64,000 nucleotides of DNA from JAEULH01 sp963789785 (GCA_963789785.1 CAWBNC010000019.1:1-64000), one strand, 5' to 3'. Counted from the first letter of the stretch, positions 31,532 to 41,209 are shown. Translations and numbers: made by a program. Notes: generated by a model not told the origin, from the letters alone.

Positions 31532-32425
31532 ATGCTTTATGACGTCAGCCACCGCACGACCTACCGCTACTCCATGCCGGTGTCGTTTTCCCACCACGTG
31601 CTTCACCTGATCCCGAGGAGTTGCGCCCGGCAGGACGCGCAGCGGACCATGCTGTCGATCACCCCGACGCCGACGGTGCACACCTCATCCACCGACAGCT
31701 TCGGCAACGCCCTGACGTTCATCACCCTGCAGGACCGGCACGCCGAGCTCACCCTCCACGCGAGGAGCACCATCTGCGTGTTCGCGCCGCGCCGCCCCGA
31801 ACCGGCGGCGACGGCGTCCTGGGAAACGCTCTATCCGGCCCTCGCCGGCAATACCGGCGAGGCGGCGCTCGAAGCCCTGCAGTTCGCCTTCGCCTCGCCA
31901 TACGTTCCGGTCTCGCCGGCGCTGGAAGCGTATGCCCGGGTGTCGTTCACGCCGGGCCGCCCCGTTCTCGAAGCCGCGCTCGATCTGACGGCGCGGATCT
32001 TCGGCGAGTTCGTCTACGACCAGACGGCAACCACCGTATCGACGCCGGTGGCCGAAGTGTTCGCGCAGAAACGCGGCGTCTGTCAGGATTTCGCCCATCT
32101 TGAGATCGCCTGCCTGCGGGCGCTGCGGCTACCGGCGCGCTATGTCAGCGGCTATCTGCTGACCCGGCCGCCGGAGGGTCGCGAGCGGCTGGTCGGCGCC
32201 GATGCGTCCCATGCCTGGCTGGCGCTGTGGTGTCCGGAGTACGGCTGGGTCGATCTCGATCCGACGAACAACCTGCTGGTCGGCGAGGAACACATCACGC
32301 TCGGCTGGGGTCGCGACTACGGCGATGTCAGCCTGGTCAAGGGCGCGATCTTCGGCGGCGGCGCCCACAAGATCGAGGTCGGCGTCGATGTGACGCCGCT
32401 GTCCATTGAGGCTATGGAGAGCTGA
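31532..32425 (+). CDS. transglutaminase-like cysteine protease/transferase
   Basis: Intact 297-residue protein with a bacterial transglutaminase N-terminal beta domain (YDVSHRTTYRYSMPVSFSHHVLHLIPR). The papain-like core has catalytic Cys in GVCQDFAHLEIA, His in DASHAWLALWCPEYGWVDLDP and Asp in the same stretch. No signal peptide, so cytoplasmic. It starts 14 bp after the ATP-grasp/alpha-E gene, the conserved order in many bacteria. It most likely hydrolyses or transfers the peptide bond made by that ligase. It overlaps the convergent META gene by 14 bp. Confidence 0.93.
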   Translation: MLYDVSHRTTYRYSMPVSFSHHVLHLIPRSCARQDAQRTMLSITPTPTVHTSSTDSFGNALTFITLQDRHAELTLHARSTICVFAPRRPEPAATASWETLYPALAGNTGEAALEALQFAFASPYVPVSPALEAYARVSFTPGRPVLEAALDLTARIFGEFVYDQTATTVSTPVAEVFAQKRGVCQDFAHLEIACLRALRLPARYVSGYLLTRPPEGRERLVGADASHAWLALWCPEYGWVDLDPTNNLLVGEEHITLGWGRDYGDVSLVKGAIFGGGAHKIEVGVDVTPLSIEAMES

Positions 32426-32882
32426 GGCGCAGGATCGGCGTGTCCTCGCTGGCGTAGAGAAACAGCAGCCCACGGGAGTCAAGCGCGAACCGGCGGGCGT
32501 CCTCCAGCGCTGCGAAGAATTTGGTCTCCTGATCGTCGATCGCCGGCGGGCAGGCCATGCGCGTCGCCGCCAGCGGGCCGAAGGCGATCGACCGGCCGTC
32601 GATACGAACCGGGCCGGCGTATCGGTTGCAGCCGCCGCTGCCGGTGACCTGCTCAAAGCTCTCGAACGTCAGGGTCGAGGGCAGGTTGTCGATGACCCCA
32701 CCGCCGCGGATGTCCTCGGCGATCCATGTCGTGCCGACCAGGCCGGCGGCTTCCATCGTCTGTGCCGTCTCGCTGCCTCCTTCAGAACCGCCAGGCGAGG
32801 CACAACCGCCGGCCACGGCAAAACCCACTGTGGCGGCGATGACGCAGATGGAGGCAAAGCGGCCTCGGTTGCGAATGTTCAT
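32412..32882 (-). CDS. META-domain (HslJ-like) lipoprotein
   Basis: 156 residues. A lipoprotein signal ends in VAGGCASP, with Cys ~28 as the lipidated residue. The META domain (DUF306) follows: WIAEDIRGGGVIDNLPSTLTFE, TGSGGCNRYAGPVRIDGRSI and MACPPAIDDQETKFFAAL, with GCNRY diagnostic. HslJ-like proteins are envelope proteins linked to stress or novobiocin resistance. The exact role here is unknown. ATG 32882. Intact. Confidence 0.92.
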   Translation of the reverse strand: MNIRNRGRFASICVIAATVGFAVAGGCASPGGSEGGSETAQTMEAAGLVGTTWIAEDIRGGGVIDNLPSTLTFESFEQVTGSGGCNRYAGPVRIDGRSIAFGPLAATRMACPPAIDDQETKFFAALEDARRFALDSRGLLFLYASEDTPILRLSSP

Positions 32883-33015
32883 CTGGATCGGACCAGGTTT
32901 CTAACGCTATTTGGCTGATGGTGCGGAGCATTTGCAATCGGGTCGCAAACGACGACCCATCGCACCTCAAGCGTTTCCACGACCGAAAACAAGCCTGATT
33001 TTTCCCGGGGGCGAC

Positions 33016-33798
33016 ATGGAAGCCTGCGTTTCGCTGACGACCAGCGACAAGGTCGCGACGATCCGGCTCAACCGGCCGGCGGCCTACAACGCGCTCGACA
33101 AGGATACCGTCGGGGATTTGTTGCAAGCCCTGCTGCAGGTGAGCTCGGATCCGAACGTGCATGGCGTCGTCATCACCGGGGCGGGAAAGGCCTTCTCCGC
33201 CGGCGGCAACATTCGCGAAATCATGGCCCATGCCCAGGGGCCGGCGGCGGCGTTCAACGAGCTCGCCGCCTACGTCTCCGTCTGCATCATTGAGATCCGT
33301 CGCATGCGCAAGCCAGTGGTCGCCGCCATCAACGGCATCGCCGCCGGCGGCGGTTTCTCGCTGGCGCTGGCGTCGGACTTCCGGGTCATGGCCCGCTCGG
33401 CGGTGCTCAAGCAGGGCTTCACCAGCAACGCTCTGTGCATCGACAGCGGCGGCACCTTCACCCTGCCTCGGCTGGTCGGCTTGGCGAGGGCGCTTGAGAT
33501 CGCCGCGTTCGATGCGCCGATTCCCGCCGATCGGGCGCTCGTGTGGGGGCTCGCCACCGAAGTGGTCGACGACGGCGAGGAACTGGCCGCGGCAATCCGC
33601 CTCGTCCGCGCGGTCGCCGAGAAATCGCTGCATACCTTCGGCCATACCAAGCAGCTGCTCATCAACGCGACCGAGACGTCGCTCGAGGCGCAGCTGGAGA
33701 AGGAGCGGCAGGGCCTGCTCGCTTGCGTTTCGCATCCGGACGGCATTGAGGGCATGACCGCTTTCTTGGAGAAGCGGACGCCGCGGTACAACCGCTGA
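33016..33798 (+). CDS. enoyl-CoA hydratase/isomerase family protein
   Basis: Crotonase-fold enzyme of 260 residues. ATG 33016 follows GGGGG at four bases' spacing; upstream in-frame codons are not homologous. The CoA and oxyanion-hole segments are FSAGGNIREI (residue ~60) and NGIAAGGGFSLALASDF (~105). The catalytic region reads IDSGGTFTLPRLVG, with Asp where hydratases often have Glu. This resembles PaaG-type delta3-delta2-enoyl-CoA isomerases more than ECH-1 hydratases. Intact. It may feed acyl-CoA oxidation, but no neighbouring beta-oxidation gene is present. Confidence 0.9.
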   Translation: MEACVSLTTSDKVATIRLNRPAAYNALDKDTVGDLLQALLQVSSDPNVHGVVITGAGKAFSAGGNIREIMAHAQGPAAAFNELAAYVSVCIIEIRRMRKPVVAAINGIAAGGGFSLALASDFRVMARSAVLKQGFTSNALCIDSGGTFTLPRLVGLARALEIAAFDAPIPADRALVWGLATEVVDDGEELAAAIRLVRAVAEKSLHTFGHTKQLLINATETSLEAQLEKERQGLLACVSHPDGIEGMTAFLEKRTPRYNR

Positions 33799-33926
33799 CC
33801 GGTTCTTTGGCCGGATGATCCGCTCGGGACAGCAACCTGGGCTAAGGACAACTCTCCTTCATTGTCGTCATTGTTCGCGGCAAGGCGGTTGCGAGCGGTT
33901 GCGCCGCCGCGCGATGAGGCGACGCC

Positions 33927-35024
33927 ATGGAACAGACGAACCCGACGATCGAGCAGGTGGAGGCGACCGCCTACACTGTGCCCACGGATTTTCCCGAAGC
34001 CGATGGGACACTGTCGTGGTCGAAGACGACAATCGTCGTCGTTCACCTCACCGCCGGCGGTCTTCGAGGGCTCGGCTACAGCTATAATCACCCCACCGCT
34101 GCCGCGCTGGTGCGCGACAAGCTCGCGGCGGTGGTCAAGGACCGTCCCGCGATGGATGTCGCCGGCACCGCCCGGGCGCTGCGTGGGGCGGTGCGCAACA
34201 TCGGCTACCCGGGGGTCGCCGCCGCGGCCATCTCCGCCCTCGACGTGGCCGCCTGGGATCTGAAGGCCCGCCTTCTCGGCCAGCCTCTCGCCCTCCTCCT
34301 CGGTCGCGTCCGCGAGACCGTGCCCGCCTACGGCAGCGGCGGCTTCACCTCCTATCCGCCCGATCGGCTGGCGGCGCAACTGGGCGGCTGGGTCGACGCC
34401 GGCCTGACGATGGTCAAGATGAAGGTCGGCAGCGAGCCAGAGCGCGACCCGGAGCGGGTGCGTCTGGCCCGCGATGCTATCGGCCCGCAGCCGGCGCTGT
34501 TCGTCGACGCCAATGGCGCCTACGCCCGCAAGCAGGCGCTGGCGATGGGGGAGACGTTCGCCGAGGCCGGCGTAAGCTGGTTCGAGGAGCCGGTGACGTC
34601 GGAGGATCTGTCCGGCCTGCGTCTGCTCCGCGACCGGCTGCCGGCGCCCATCGAGGTCAGCGCCGGCGAGTACGGCCACGACGATGTGTACTTCCGCCGG
34701 ATGCTGGAAGCCGGCGCGGTCGATGTGCTCCAGGCAGACGCGACGCGCTGCGGCGGGATTTCAGGCTTCCTCGCCGCCGGCGCGCTCTGCGCCGCGTTCA
34801 AGATTCCGTTGTCGTCGCACACGGCCCCGGCGCTGCATACCGCGCTCGGCTGCGCCGTCTCCGCGGTGCGCCATGCGGAATATTTCCACGATCACGTCCG
34901 GATCGAGTCCATGCTGTTCGATACGCCGCCGGCGCTAGAGGGCGGCGCGCTGGCGCCGCATCTGGACCGGCCCGGCCTGGGCCTCGAGTTGCGAGAAGCA
35001 GACGCGGCCAAGTTTGCCGCCTGA
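33927..35024 (+). CDS. enolase-superfamily enzyme, mandelate racemase-like
   Basis: 365 residues, intact. Catalytic residues are all in place: KxK at K164/K166 (VKMKVG), metal ligands D194 (DANG), E220 (FEEP) and E248 (AGEYG), and the D271-H298 dyad (DATRCGG, SSHTAP). The enzyme should abstract a proton alpha to a carboxylate, as in sugar-acid dehydratases and muconate or dipeptide enzymes. The capping domain loop (SWSKTTIVVVHLTAGGLRGLGYSYNH) does not match a class I can name. It is followed after 14 bp by the sensory-rhodopsin-transducer-like gene and then GH15, suggesting sugar-acid metabolism. Confidence 0.93.
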   Translation: MEQTNPTIEQVEATAYTVPTDFPEADGTLSWSKTTIVVVHLTAGGLRGLGYSYNHPTAAALVRDKLAAVVKDRPAMDVAGTARALRGAVRNIGYPGVAAAAISALDVAAWDLKARLLGQPLALLLGRVRETVPAYGSGGFTSYPPDRLAAQLGGWVDAGLTMVKMKVGSEPERDPERVRLARDAIGPQPALFVDANGAYARKQALAMGETFAEAGVSWFEEPVTSEDLSGLRLLRDRLPAPIEVSAGEYGHDDVYFRRMLEAGAVDVLQADATRCGGISGFLAAGALCAAFKIPLSSHTAPALHTALGCAVSAVRHAEYFHDHVRIESMLFDTPPALEGGALAPHLDRPGLGLELREADAAKFAA

Positions 35025-35038
35025 ACCGAGGGAGAGCG

Positions 35039-35418
35039 ATGATGACCGAACCGATCGGGAAGACGCGCTGGGCGATCGCCGAGGGCTACATTCCGCCGAC
35101 GAGCACCGGAGATAGCCGCGAGATGACCAGCCACGAGACGGCGTGCATTCTCAACGCTTCGGATCGCGATGCGAACGTCGACAATCACCGTCTTCTTCGC
35201 CGACCGACGAACCCGTTGGGCCCTACCGGGTTAGCGTGCCGGCGCGGCGCACCCGCCATGTGCGCTTCAACGACCTGGAAGATCCGCGGCCCGTGCCCAA
35301 GGGGACCGACTTCGCCAGCGTCATCGAGTCCGATGTCCCGATCGTCGTCCAGCACACCCGGCTCAACTCCCGGCAGAGCGAACTCGCCCTGATGACCACC
35401 GTCGCCTTCTCCGACTGA
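35039..35418 (+). CDS. sensory rhodopsin transducer-family protein (ASRT-like, two frameshifts)
   Basis: A ~125-residue soluble protein. AGGGAG precedes ATG 35039. The restored reading TRWAIAEGYIPPTSTGDS, TSHETACILNASDRDANV, (A)DREPVGPYRVSVPARRTRHVRFNDL, GTDFASVIESDVPIVVQHTRL and NSRQSELALMTT matches the Anabaena sensory rhodopsin transducer family (DUF1362) along its whole length. Two one-base insertions near 35180 and 35200 break the frame. No rhodopsin gene is nearby. In most bacteria this beta-sandwich protein occurs with sugar-metabolism genes and is thought to bind a small molecule. It lies between an enolase-superfamily gene and GH15. Confidence 0.88.
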
Positions 35419-35429
35419 GAGTTGGCTTC

Positions 35430-37226
35430 ATGTCCCTGCGGATCGAAGACTATGCCCTAATCGGCGATACCCGCACCGCCGCGCTTGTCGGCAGCAACGG
35501 CTCCATCGACTGGCTGTGCGTTCCGCGCTTCAACTCTCCGGCCTGCTTCGCGGCTCTGCTCGGCAAGCCGGAAAACGGTCGCTGGTTGATCGCGCCGGCT
35601 GGCGGGCGGAAGAAGGTCCATCGCCGCTACCGTGACTCGACGCTGGTGCTCGACACCGAGTTCGAAACCGAGGACGGCAGCGTCGTCGTCACCGACTTCA
35701 TGCCCCATCCTCATCTCGACGGGCAGGTCGACATCGTCCGCATTATCCAGGGACGGAGCGGCCGGGTGCCGATGCACATGGAGCTGACGCTCCGCTTCGG
35801 CTACGGCGCCATCGTTCCCTGGGTCCGCCGCCGCGAGTACGGTCTGCGCGCCGTCGCCGGACCGAACGCGGTGCGTTTCCAGTCGCCGGTCGATCTGGTC
35901 AACCGCGATTTCAAAACCATCGCCGACTTCGAGGTCGAGGCCGGGCAGATGGTGCCCTTTCGCCTGACCTGGCTGCCGTCGCACGAGTACGGGCCGCGGA
36001 TCGGCGATGTCGAGGACGATCTGGAAGCCTGTCAGGCGTGGTGGCACGACTGGGCATCGCAGTGCACCGTTCAGGGTGAATGGCGCGAAGACGTCGTCCG
36101 CTCGCTGGTCACGCTGAAGGCGCTGACCTACAGCCCGAGCGGCGGCATCATCGCCGCCGCGACAACGTCGCTGCCCGAGCAGCTTGGCGGCGGCCGCAAC
36201 TGGGACTACCGCTTCTGCTGGATACGCGACGCCACCTTCACCCTCGACGCCCTGGGCAGCTCGGGGTTCATCCAGGAGGCGCGGGCCTGGCGGCAGTGGC
36301 TGCTGCGCGCGGTCGCCGGCCAACCGTCGCAGCTCCAGATCATGTACAGCGTCGTCGGCGAACGGCAGCTCGACGAGCGCGAGATCGACTGGCTCCCCGG
36401 CTACGCGAACAGCCGGCCGGTGCGCGTCGGCAACCAGGCGCACAGTCAGCTCCAGCTCGATATCTTCGGCGAGATCATGGACGCCTTCCACGAGGAGCGC
36501 AGTCAGGGGGTCATGCCCGCCGACGATTCATGGCGGCTGCAGTGCACGCTGCTGAAGGCGTTGGCAAAGCTCTGGCAGGAGAAGGACAGCGGGATCTGGG
36601 AGATGCGCGGCCCGCCGCGGCATTTTACCCACTCCAAGGTCATGGCCTGGGTCGCTTTCGACCGGGCGATCAAGGCGGTCGAGAATTACGGCTGCGACGG
36701 CCCGTGCGACGACTGGCGAAAGGTCCGCGAGGCAATTTTCAAGGACGTTCTGCAGCACGCCTACGATGAGAAGCGCAACAGCTTCGTCCAGTATTACGGC
36801 GGCAGCTCGCTCGACGCCTCGCTCCTGATGATCCCGCTGGTCGGCTTTCTGCCCGCGGACGACCCGCGCGTCATCGGCACGGTCGACGCCATTCGCCGCG
36901 AGCTGTGCCGCAACGGGCTGGTGATGCGCTACAGCGAGGACGCCGAGGTCGACGGCCTGCGGGGCGGCGAGGGCGCCTTCATCGCCTGCTCCTTCTGGCT
37001 CGTCGACGTGCTCTGTCTGCTCGATCGCCGCGACGAGGGCCGGGAGCTGTTCAACTACCTGCTGTCGTTGCGCAACGACGTCGGCCTGCTTGCAGAGGAG
37101 TACGACCTCGCCGCCGGCCGCCAGGTCGGCAACTTTCCGCAGGCCTTCTCCCACGTCGCCCTGATCAACACCGCCAACAACCTGATGTCGACCCGCGGCC
37201 CGGCCCACCGCCGCGCCGGCGAGTGA
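35430..37226 (+). CDS. glycoside hydrolase family 15 (glucoamylase/trehalase-like)
   Basis: Intact 598-residue GH15 enzyme. Residues ~1-220 form the N-terminal beta domain (IEDYALIGDTRTAALVGSNGSIDWLCVPRFNSPACFAALLG). The (alpha/alpha)6 catalytic barrel contains the signature GGRNWDYRFCWIRDATFTLDALGSSGF, then IDWLPGY, SKVMAWVAFDRAI, LRGGEGAFIACSFWLVDVL with a candidate catalytic Glu, and GNFPQAFSHVALINTANNL. No signal peptide, so intracellular. The substrate may be maltooligosaccharide, trehalose or another glucoside. It begins 11 bp after the ASRT-like gene, so co-transcription is likely. Confidence 0.95.
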   Translation: MSLRIEDYALIGDTRTAALVGSNGSIDWLCVPRFNSPACFAALLGKPENGRWLIAPAGGRKKVHRRYRDSTLVLDTEFETEDGSVVVTDFMPHPHLDGQVDIVRIIQGRSGRVPMHMELTLRFGYGAIVPWVRRREYGLRAVAGPNAVRFQSPVDLVNRDFKTIADFEVEAGQMVPFRLTWLPSHEYGPRIGDVEDDLEACQAWWHDWASQCTVQGEWREDVVRSLVTLKALTYSPSGGIIAAATTSLPEQLGGGRNWDYRFCWIRDATFTLDALGSSGFIQEARAWRQWLLRAVAGQPSQLQIMYSVVGERQLDEREIDWLPGYANSRPVRVGNQAHSQLQLDIFGEIMDAFHEERSQGVMPADDSWRLQCTLLKALAKLWQEKDSGIWEMRGPPRHFTHSKVMAWVAFDRAIKAVENYGCDGPCDDWRKVREAIFKDVLQHAYDEKRNSFVQYYGGSSLDASLLMIPLVGFLPADDPRVIGTVDAIRRELCRNGLVMRYSEDAEVDGLRGGEGAFIACSFWLVDVLCLLDRRDEGRELFNYLLSLRNDVGLLAEEYDLAAGRQVGNFPQAFSHVALINTANNLMSTRGPAHRRAGE

Positions 37227-37423
37227 TGCGGCGATCGGCGTCATCTACAATTGGGACATAGTGCTCCAGTATTGAGCACGAACATATCGGCCGGAAATGA
37301 CGCATTTAAACGAGGGACCAAGCGGGACGCAGCTCACAGACCGCCCGCGACGGTTGAACCAGAACGCCGCGTCAGACGTGTTTCGCAAGTGTAGCGGCGA
37401 CCGAATCAAACTGCTGAAAAGGC

Positions 37424-37795
37424 TTATCCCTTTGCTTCCGGTGCGATCAACATGTTGTAGGTTGCCGGTTTGATGGTGCTGGCGATGCCAAGAAGGGTTT
37501 GGAACGCGGCATGGGGTGTGCGCCGGCGATTGAAGCGGAAGACGAACTCGTCGAGGTAGGCTTGGAGATGGGGGCGGCGGAGGCCATGGTAGACGCCGAG
37601 CGCCCATGTCTTGAGGTTCGCGATGACGCGGTGCACCCAAGGCAGGACGATGTGGGCCGCCATGGCGCCGACGACGTGGGGCTCGTGCTTGAGCCCGGCA
37701 ACGCCGGGGTAGGCGCTCCAGCCGTCGGTCCTGAGGGTGGAGCCGGCGGCGACATTGGCCTTGACGAGAGCTTGGCGCAGTTTGCGTCGCGCCGG
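37424..37795 (-). pseudogene. IS1595-family (ISXO2-like) transposase, C-terminal fragment
   Basis: About 120 residues of the ISXO2-like DDE domain, 5'-truncated: RRKLRQALVKANVAAGSTLRTDGWSAYPGVAG, then HVVGAMAAHIVLPWVHRVIANLKTWALGVYHG with the HxxxNLK region, and LQAYLDEFVFRFNRRRTPHAAFQTLLGIA. Codons upstream of ~37795 belong to another element in the opposite orientation, so the copy is broken by that junction. The end lies at TAG/TAA near 37424. Confidence 0.85.
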
Positions 37796-38060
37796 CTAGA
37801 CGAGCCCTTCCCTTACCTGATCCTCGATGCCCGCTACGAGAAGGTGCGCGAGGCCGGCGTCATCGCCAGCCAAGCAGTGCTGATCGCCATCGGCATCGAC
37901 TGGGACGACCGCCGCCAAGTGCTCGGCGTCGAACTGGCCGACCGCGAGATCCCATGGAGCTGGTGAGACTTTCTGCTCGGCCTGAACGAACGCGGGCTGA
38001 ATGGCATTCGTCGTTGCCGACAATCGTGCCGGGCTTAAGGGGGCGACGCACACAACTTCC
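37788..38060 (+). pseudogene. IS256-family transposase, internal fragment
   Basis: The frame reads RRLDEPFPYLILDARYEKVREAGVIASQAVLIAIGIDWDDRRQVLGVELADRE, with the first catalytic Asp in LDARYEK. An in-frame TGA (in SW-stop-DFLLGLNERGLNG) and a shifted VVADNRAGL with the second Asp follow. Neither the N- nor C-terminal part is present. It starts where the IS1595 fragment ends, head to head. It differs in sequence type from the fragment at the window start. Confidence 0.8.
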
Positions 38061-38280
38061 AGGCGGTGCGCGCCTGGTCGATGGGGGTCCGGGGGAGAGC
38101 GAAATCTCCACCGGTCTCAATGAAATTGTCATGGGGTTTTCAGGGGGGCAGGAACGCTTCCTTGAATGGCGATGCAACGGCCAGACGTTGCGCTAGAAGC
38201 CCGTTTGCAACCGTCAGCTTGACTCCGGGTTCGCGGCCGACTAGTGACGGCAAGCTGAACTTCCGATCTGGAGCCCACAA

Positions 38281-39405
38281 ATGTTGCCGGTTGATCTGCC
38301 GACGCGTGGCGCGTTCATGACGCTTGCCCGCGAGAGGAGCGATGCTTGTGTCTCGATCTATCTCGAGACCACTCCGATGACGCAGGATGCAGACGCGAGC
38401 CGGATCGCCCTCGGCAACATGGTCCGCGACGCGATCGGTCAGCTCGAAGCTGCGGGTCTCGACAAGCGGCGCGTCTGGCCCGTTCGTGAGCAATTCGACG
38501 ACCTCATTGCCGACAGCGATTTCTGGGCGCATCAGGCAGTGCAGCCTCTGCGTGCTGGCGACGCCCGACCATATCACCACCTTTCGTCTCGCCAATCGCT
38601 TGGCGCCGACGGTGCAGGTCTCTGACCGCTTTCACTTGAAGCCGCTACTCCGCGCGCTTACCCATTCGCATGCCGGCTACGTGCTGGCCTTATCCGAGAA
38701 TGGAGCGCGGCTGATCGAGTTCTTCGCCGATATGGCGCCTTCGGAGCTCCGGGTGCCCGACATGCCCAGGGACGCCGCCAGCGCGGTAGGGCGAGCGTCG
38801 ATCAATGACCGTTCGCACTTCTCCCGGATCGTTGGCTCTGAAGGCAAGAAAGTGCGTCTGCGCCAGTACGCCCGGGCGGTCGACGCCGCATTGCGCCCGC
38901 TGCTAGCGGCCGAAACGGCGCCGCTGATCCTTGGCGCCAACCCGCCGCTGGGGCCGATCTTCCGTTCCGTTGCGAGCTATCCGCACCTTCTGGCGCGAAG
39001 GTTTCGAGGATGAGGTCGATCGCATGACGCCGGCCGAGCTGGCCGCGATGGCGCGTCCGGTTATGGATGCCGCCCACGCCGCGGATCTCGCCGACAGGAA
39101 CGCGCTGTTTACCCGGCGCGAGAGTCAGGGGCGTGCCACGACCGACGTCGCCACGGCCGCCCGCGCCGCCGCTTATGGCGCGATCGAGATGCTGCTGGTC
39201 GACATGGAGGCCACGATGCCCGGCACCGTCGATGCCGAGACCGGCACCATCACCCTCGCCGAGGAGCAGAGCGCCGAAAGCTATGGGATCATCGATCAGA
39301 TCGCGATCATGGCGCTGGCGACGGGCGCCGAGGTGCTCTCGGTGCGGGCTGCCGACCTGCCCGATTCGGCGCCCGCTTGCCGCCAGCCTGCGCTACCGCT
39401 TCTGA
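38281..39405 (+). CDS. bacterial archaeo-eukaryotic release factor family protein (baeRF11-like, frameshifted)
   Basis: About 370 residues across three frames. GGAG precedes ATG 38281. Restored segments are DLPTRGAFMTLARERSDACVSIYLETTPMTQDADASRI, TFRLANRLAPTVQVSDRFHLKPLLRALT, AGYVLALSENGARLIEF, ASINDRSHFSRIVGSEGKKVRLRQYARAVDAALRPLLA, and GRATTDVATAARAAAYGAIEMLLVDMEATMPGTVDAETG. It ends in LAASLRYRF. This matches the baeRF group, distant relatives of peptide-chain release factor eRF1. Such proteins are proposed to act on stalled ribosomes, but this subfamily has not been studied to my knowledge. Breaks near 38555, 38990 and 39375. Confidence 0.8.
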
Positions 39406-39456
39406 CGCGGCGCCGCTCGCAAATCTCATTGGCTCCGTAGGCGCTGGCAGATCTGA

Positions 39457-40911
39457 ATGTCGATGAAAATCATCCGCAACGCGGCCCTGCTTGCACTCGT
39501 GGCCGTCATCATCTTCGTGGGCGTGCGCGATCTACGACACCGAGCGCGGTCCGGACCTTGAGCTCTGGCACACCCACGTCCCCGAGGAAATGAGCCGCGA
39601 GCGCTCGACCGGGCCGACTGGGCGGCGTATCTAGCCGCCGAGGACCGCATTTTCGCCGATGTCGAAACCGAGGTCAGCGGTGCATTGCCGGCTGAGGCGC
39701 GCGAAGCGTCGAACCGCTACTTCGCCGGCAGCCCGGTTCATCCCGGCAGCTTTGCCAACGACTGGAACCGCTCGTTCATCCTGGAGCCGGCGGGGGAGCC
39801 GAAGGGCGCCGCCGTCTTCCTCCATGGTCTGACCGATTCGCCCTACAGCATGCGAACGCTCGCCCGGCTGTACCAGGCTCGCGGCTTCGTCGCCATCGTC
39901 ATAAGGCTGCCGGCGCACGGCACCGTTCCGGCCGCCCTGGCCGAGGTCGAGTGGGAAGACTGGATGGCTGCGAGCCGGCTGGCCCTCAGGGAAGCCGAGC
40001 GACGCGTCGGGCCGGACAAGCCATTGCATCTCATCGGCTATTCCAACGGCGGCGCGCTCGCGGTGAAATGCGCGCTGGACGCGCTCGACGACGATCCCCA
40101 GCTCGGGCGCCTGCCGCGGGCAGACCGGATCGTCCTGATTTCGCCGATGATCGGGATCACCGCCTTCGCCCGGTTCGCCGGCTTCGCGGCGCTTCCGGCG
40201 TTCCTCCCGGCGTTCGCCAAGGCTGCCTGGCTGAGCATCGTGCCGGAGTTCAACCCGTTCAAGTACAACTCGTTCCCGGTCAATGGCGCGCGTCAGGCGC
40301 ACCGCCTGACCCGGGCCCTGCAGCAGCAGATCGCGGCGCGAGCGCGCGACGGCGTTATTGCGGGCCTGCCGCCCATCCTGACCTTCCAGTCGGTGGAGGA
40401 CTTCACCGTCAATACCCGGGCGCTGGTTTCGTCGCTCTATGCACACCTGCCCGCGAACGGCAGCGAGCTGGTCCTCTTCGACCTCAACCGGGCAGCGGCG
40501 CTCAGCCCGCTGCTCCAGCGTGACGCCGATCTGCGCGTCGCCCGGCTGCTTCCGGCGCCGCCGCGCCGCTATCGCACCGTCGTCATCACCAACGCGCGGG
40601 CGGACAGCGTAAACATGAGCGAGCGGATCGTCGAAGCCGGCGAGACAGTTGAGAGCGATCGACCGCTGGCCATGAGCTACCCGCCCGACATTTTCTCGCT
40701 CTCGCACGTGGCGTTGCCGTTCCCCCCGTCCGACCCCCTCTACGGCTTCGCACCGGACGGCACCGAGGACTTCGGTATCCGCCTCGGGACCGTTGCCTCG
40801 CGCGGCGAGGTCGGCGTCCTGATCGTCAGCCTCGACACGCTGATGCGAATCAACGCCAATCCCTTCTTTGCCTACCTGAGCCAGCGCGTCGCCGAAGCCA
40901 TTCCGCACTGA
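39457..40911 (+). CDS. membrane-anchored alpha/beta-hydrolase (frameshifted at N-terminus)
   Basis: ATG 39457 gives MSMKIIRNAALLALVAVIIFVGV, a signal anchor. After a +1 near 39525 and a -1 near 39600 the frame continues DRADWAAYLAAEDRIFADVETEV into the hydrolase. That part has VFLHGLTDSPYSMRTLARLYQARGF, LPAHGT, the nucleophile elbow GYSNGGALAVK and the acid region LTFQSVEDFTVNTRALVSSLY. A late His (SLSHVALPFPPSDPLYG) is the candidate base. Serine-aminopeptidase/lysophospholipase-like fold, acting at the periplasmic face. About 484 residues. Substrate unknown. From 39685 the frame is clean. Confidence 0.85.
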
Positions 40912-41209
40912 GCGGTCGCAGCGCGATGACGCGGCAAACGATACGGATCCATAGCCGGTTCGCTGCATTGCACCGTCGTAACTTGACGGCGACCGATCGG
41001 TGGGGAACATCGGCGTCACGTGATCTCGCGCGATGCGGCCGCTCGGACAGCGGCGAGAGCCATGAGAAGGGCTTCCGTTAAAGGCTCCACGAGCGGCGGC
41101 GACAACCGTCTCGAACACGGTCAGTGCGGCGCGGCGGGACGGCGGCCGCGGCGGGAGGCGGAATTACCTCCGCACGGCCGCACTCGAGCAACCCTGCACA
41201 GGAGACATC

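Noticed and set aside
35039..35418. Light-sensing rhodopsin system
   Set aside because: Only the transducer-family protein is present; no seven-helix retinal protein in the window.
39631..41118. 495-codon minus-strand frame opposite the hydrolase
   Set aside because: Shadow frame; the plus strand carries an alpha/beta-hydrolase with a full catalytic triad.
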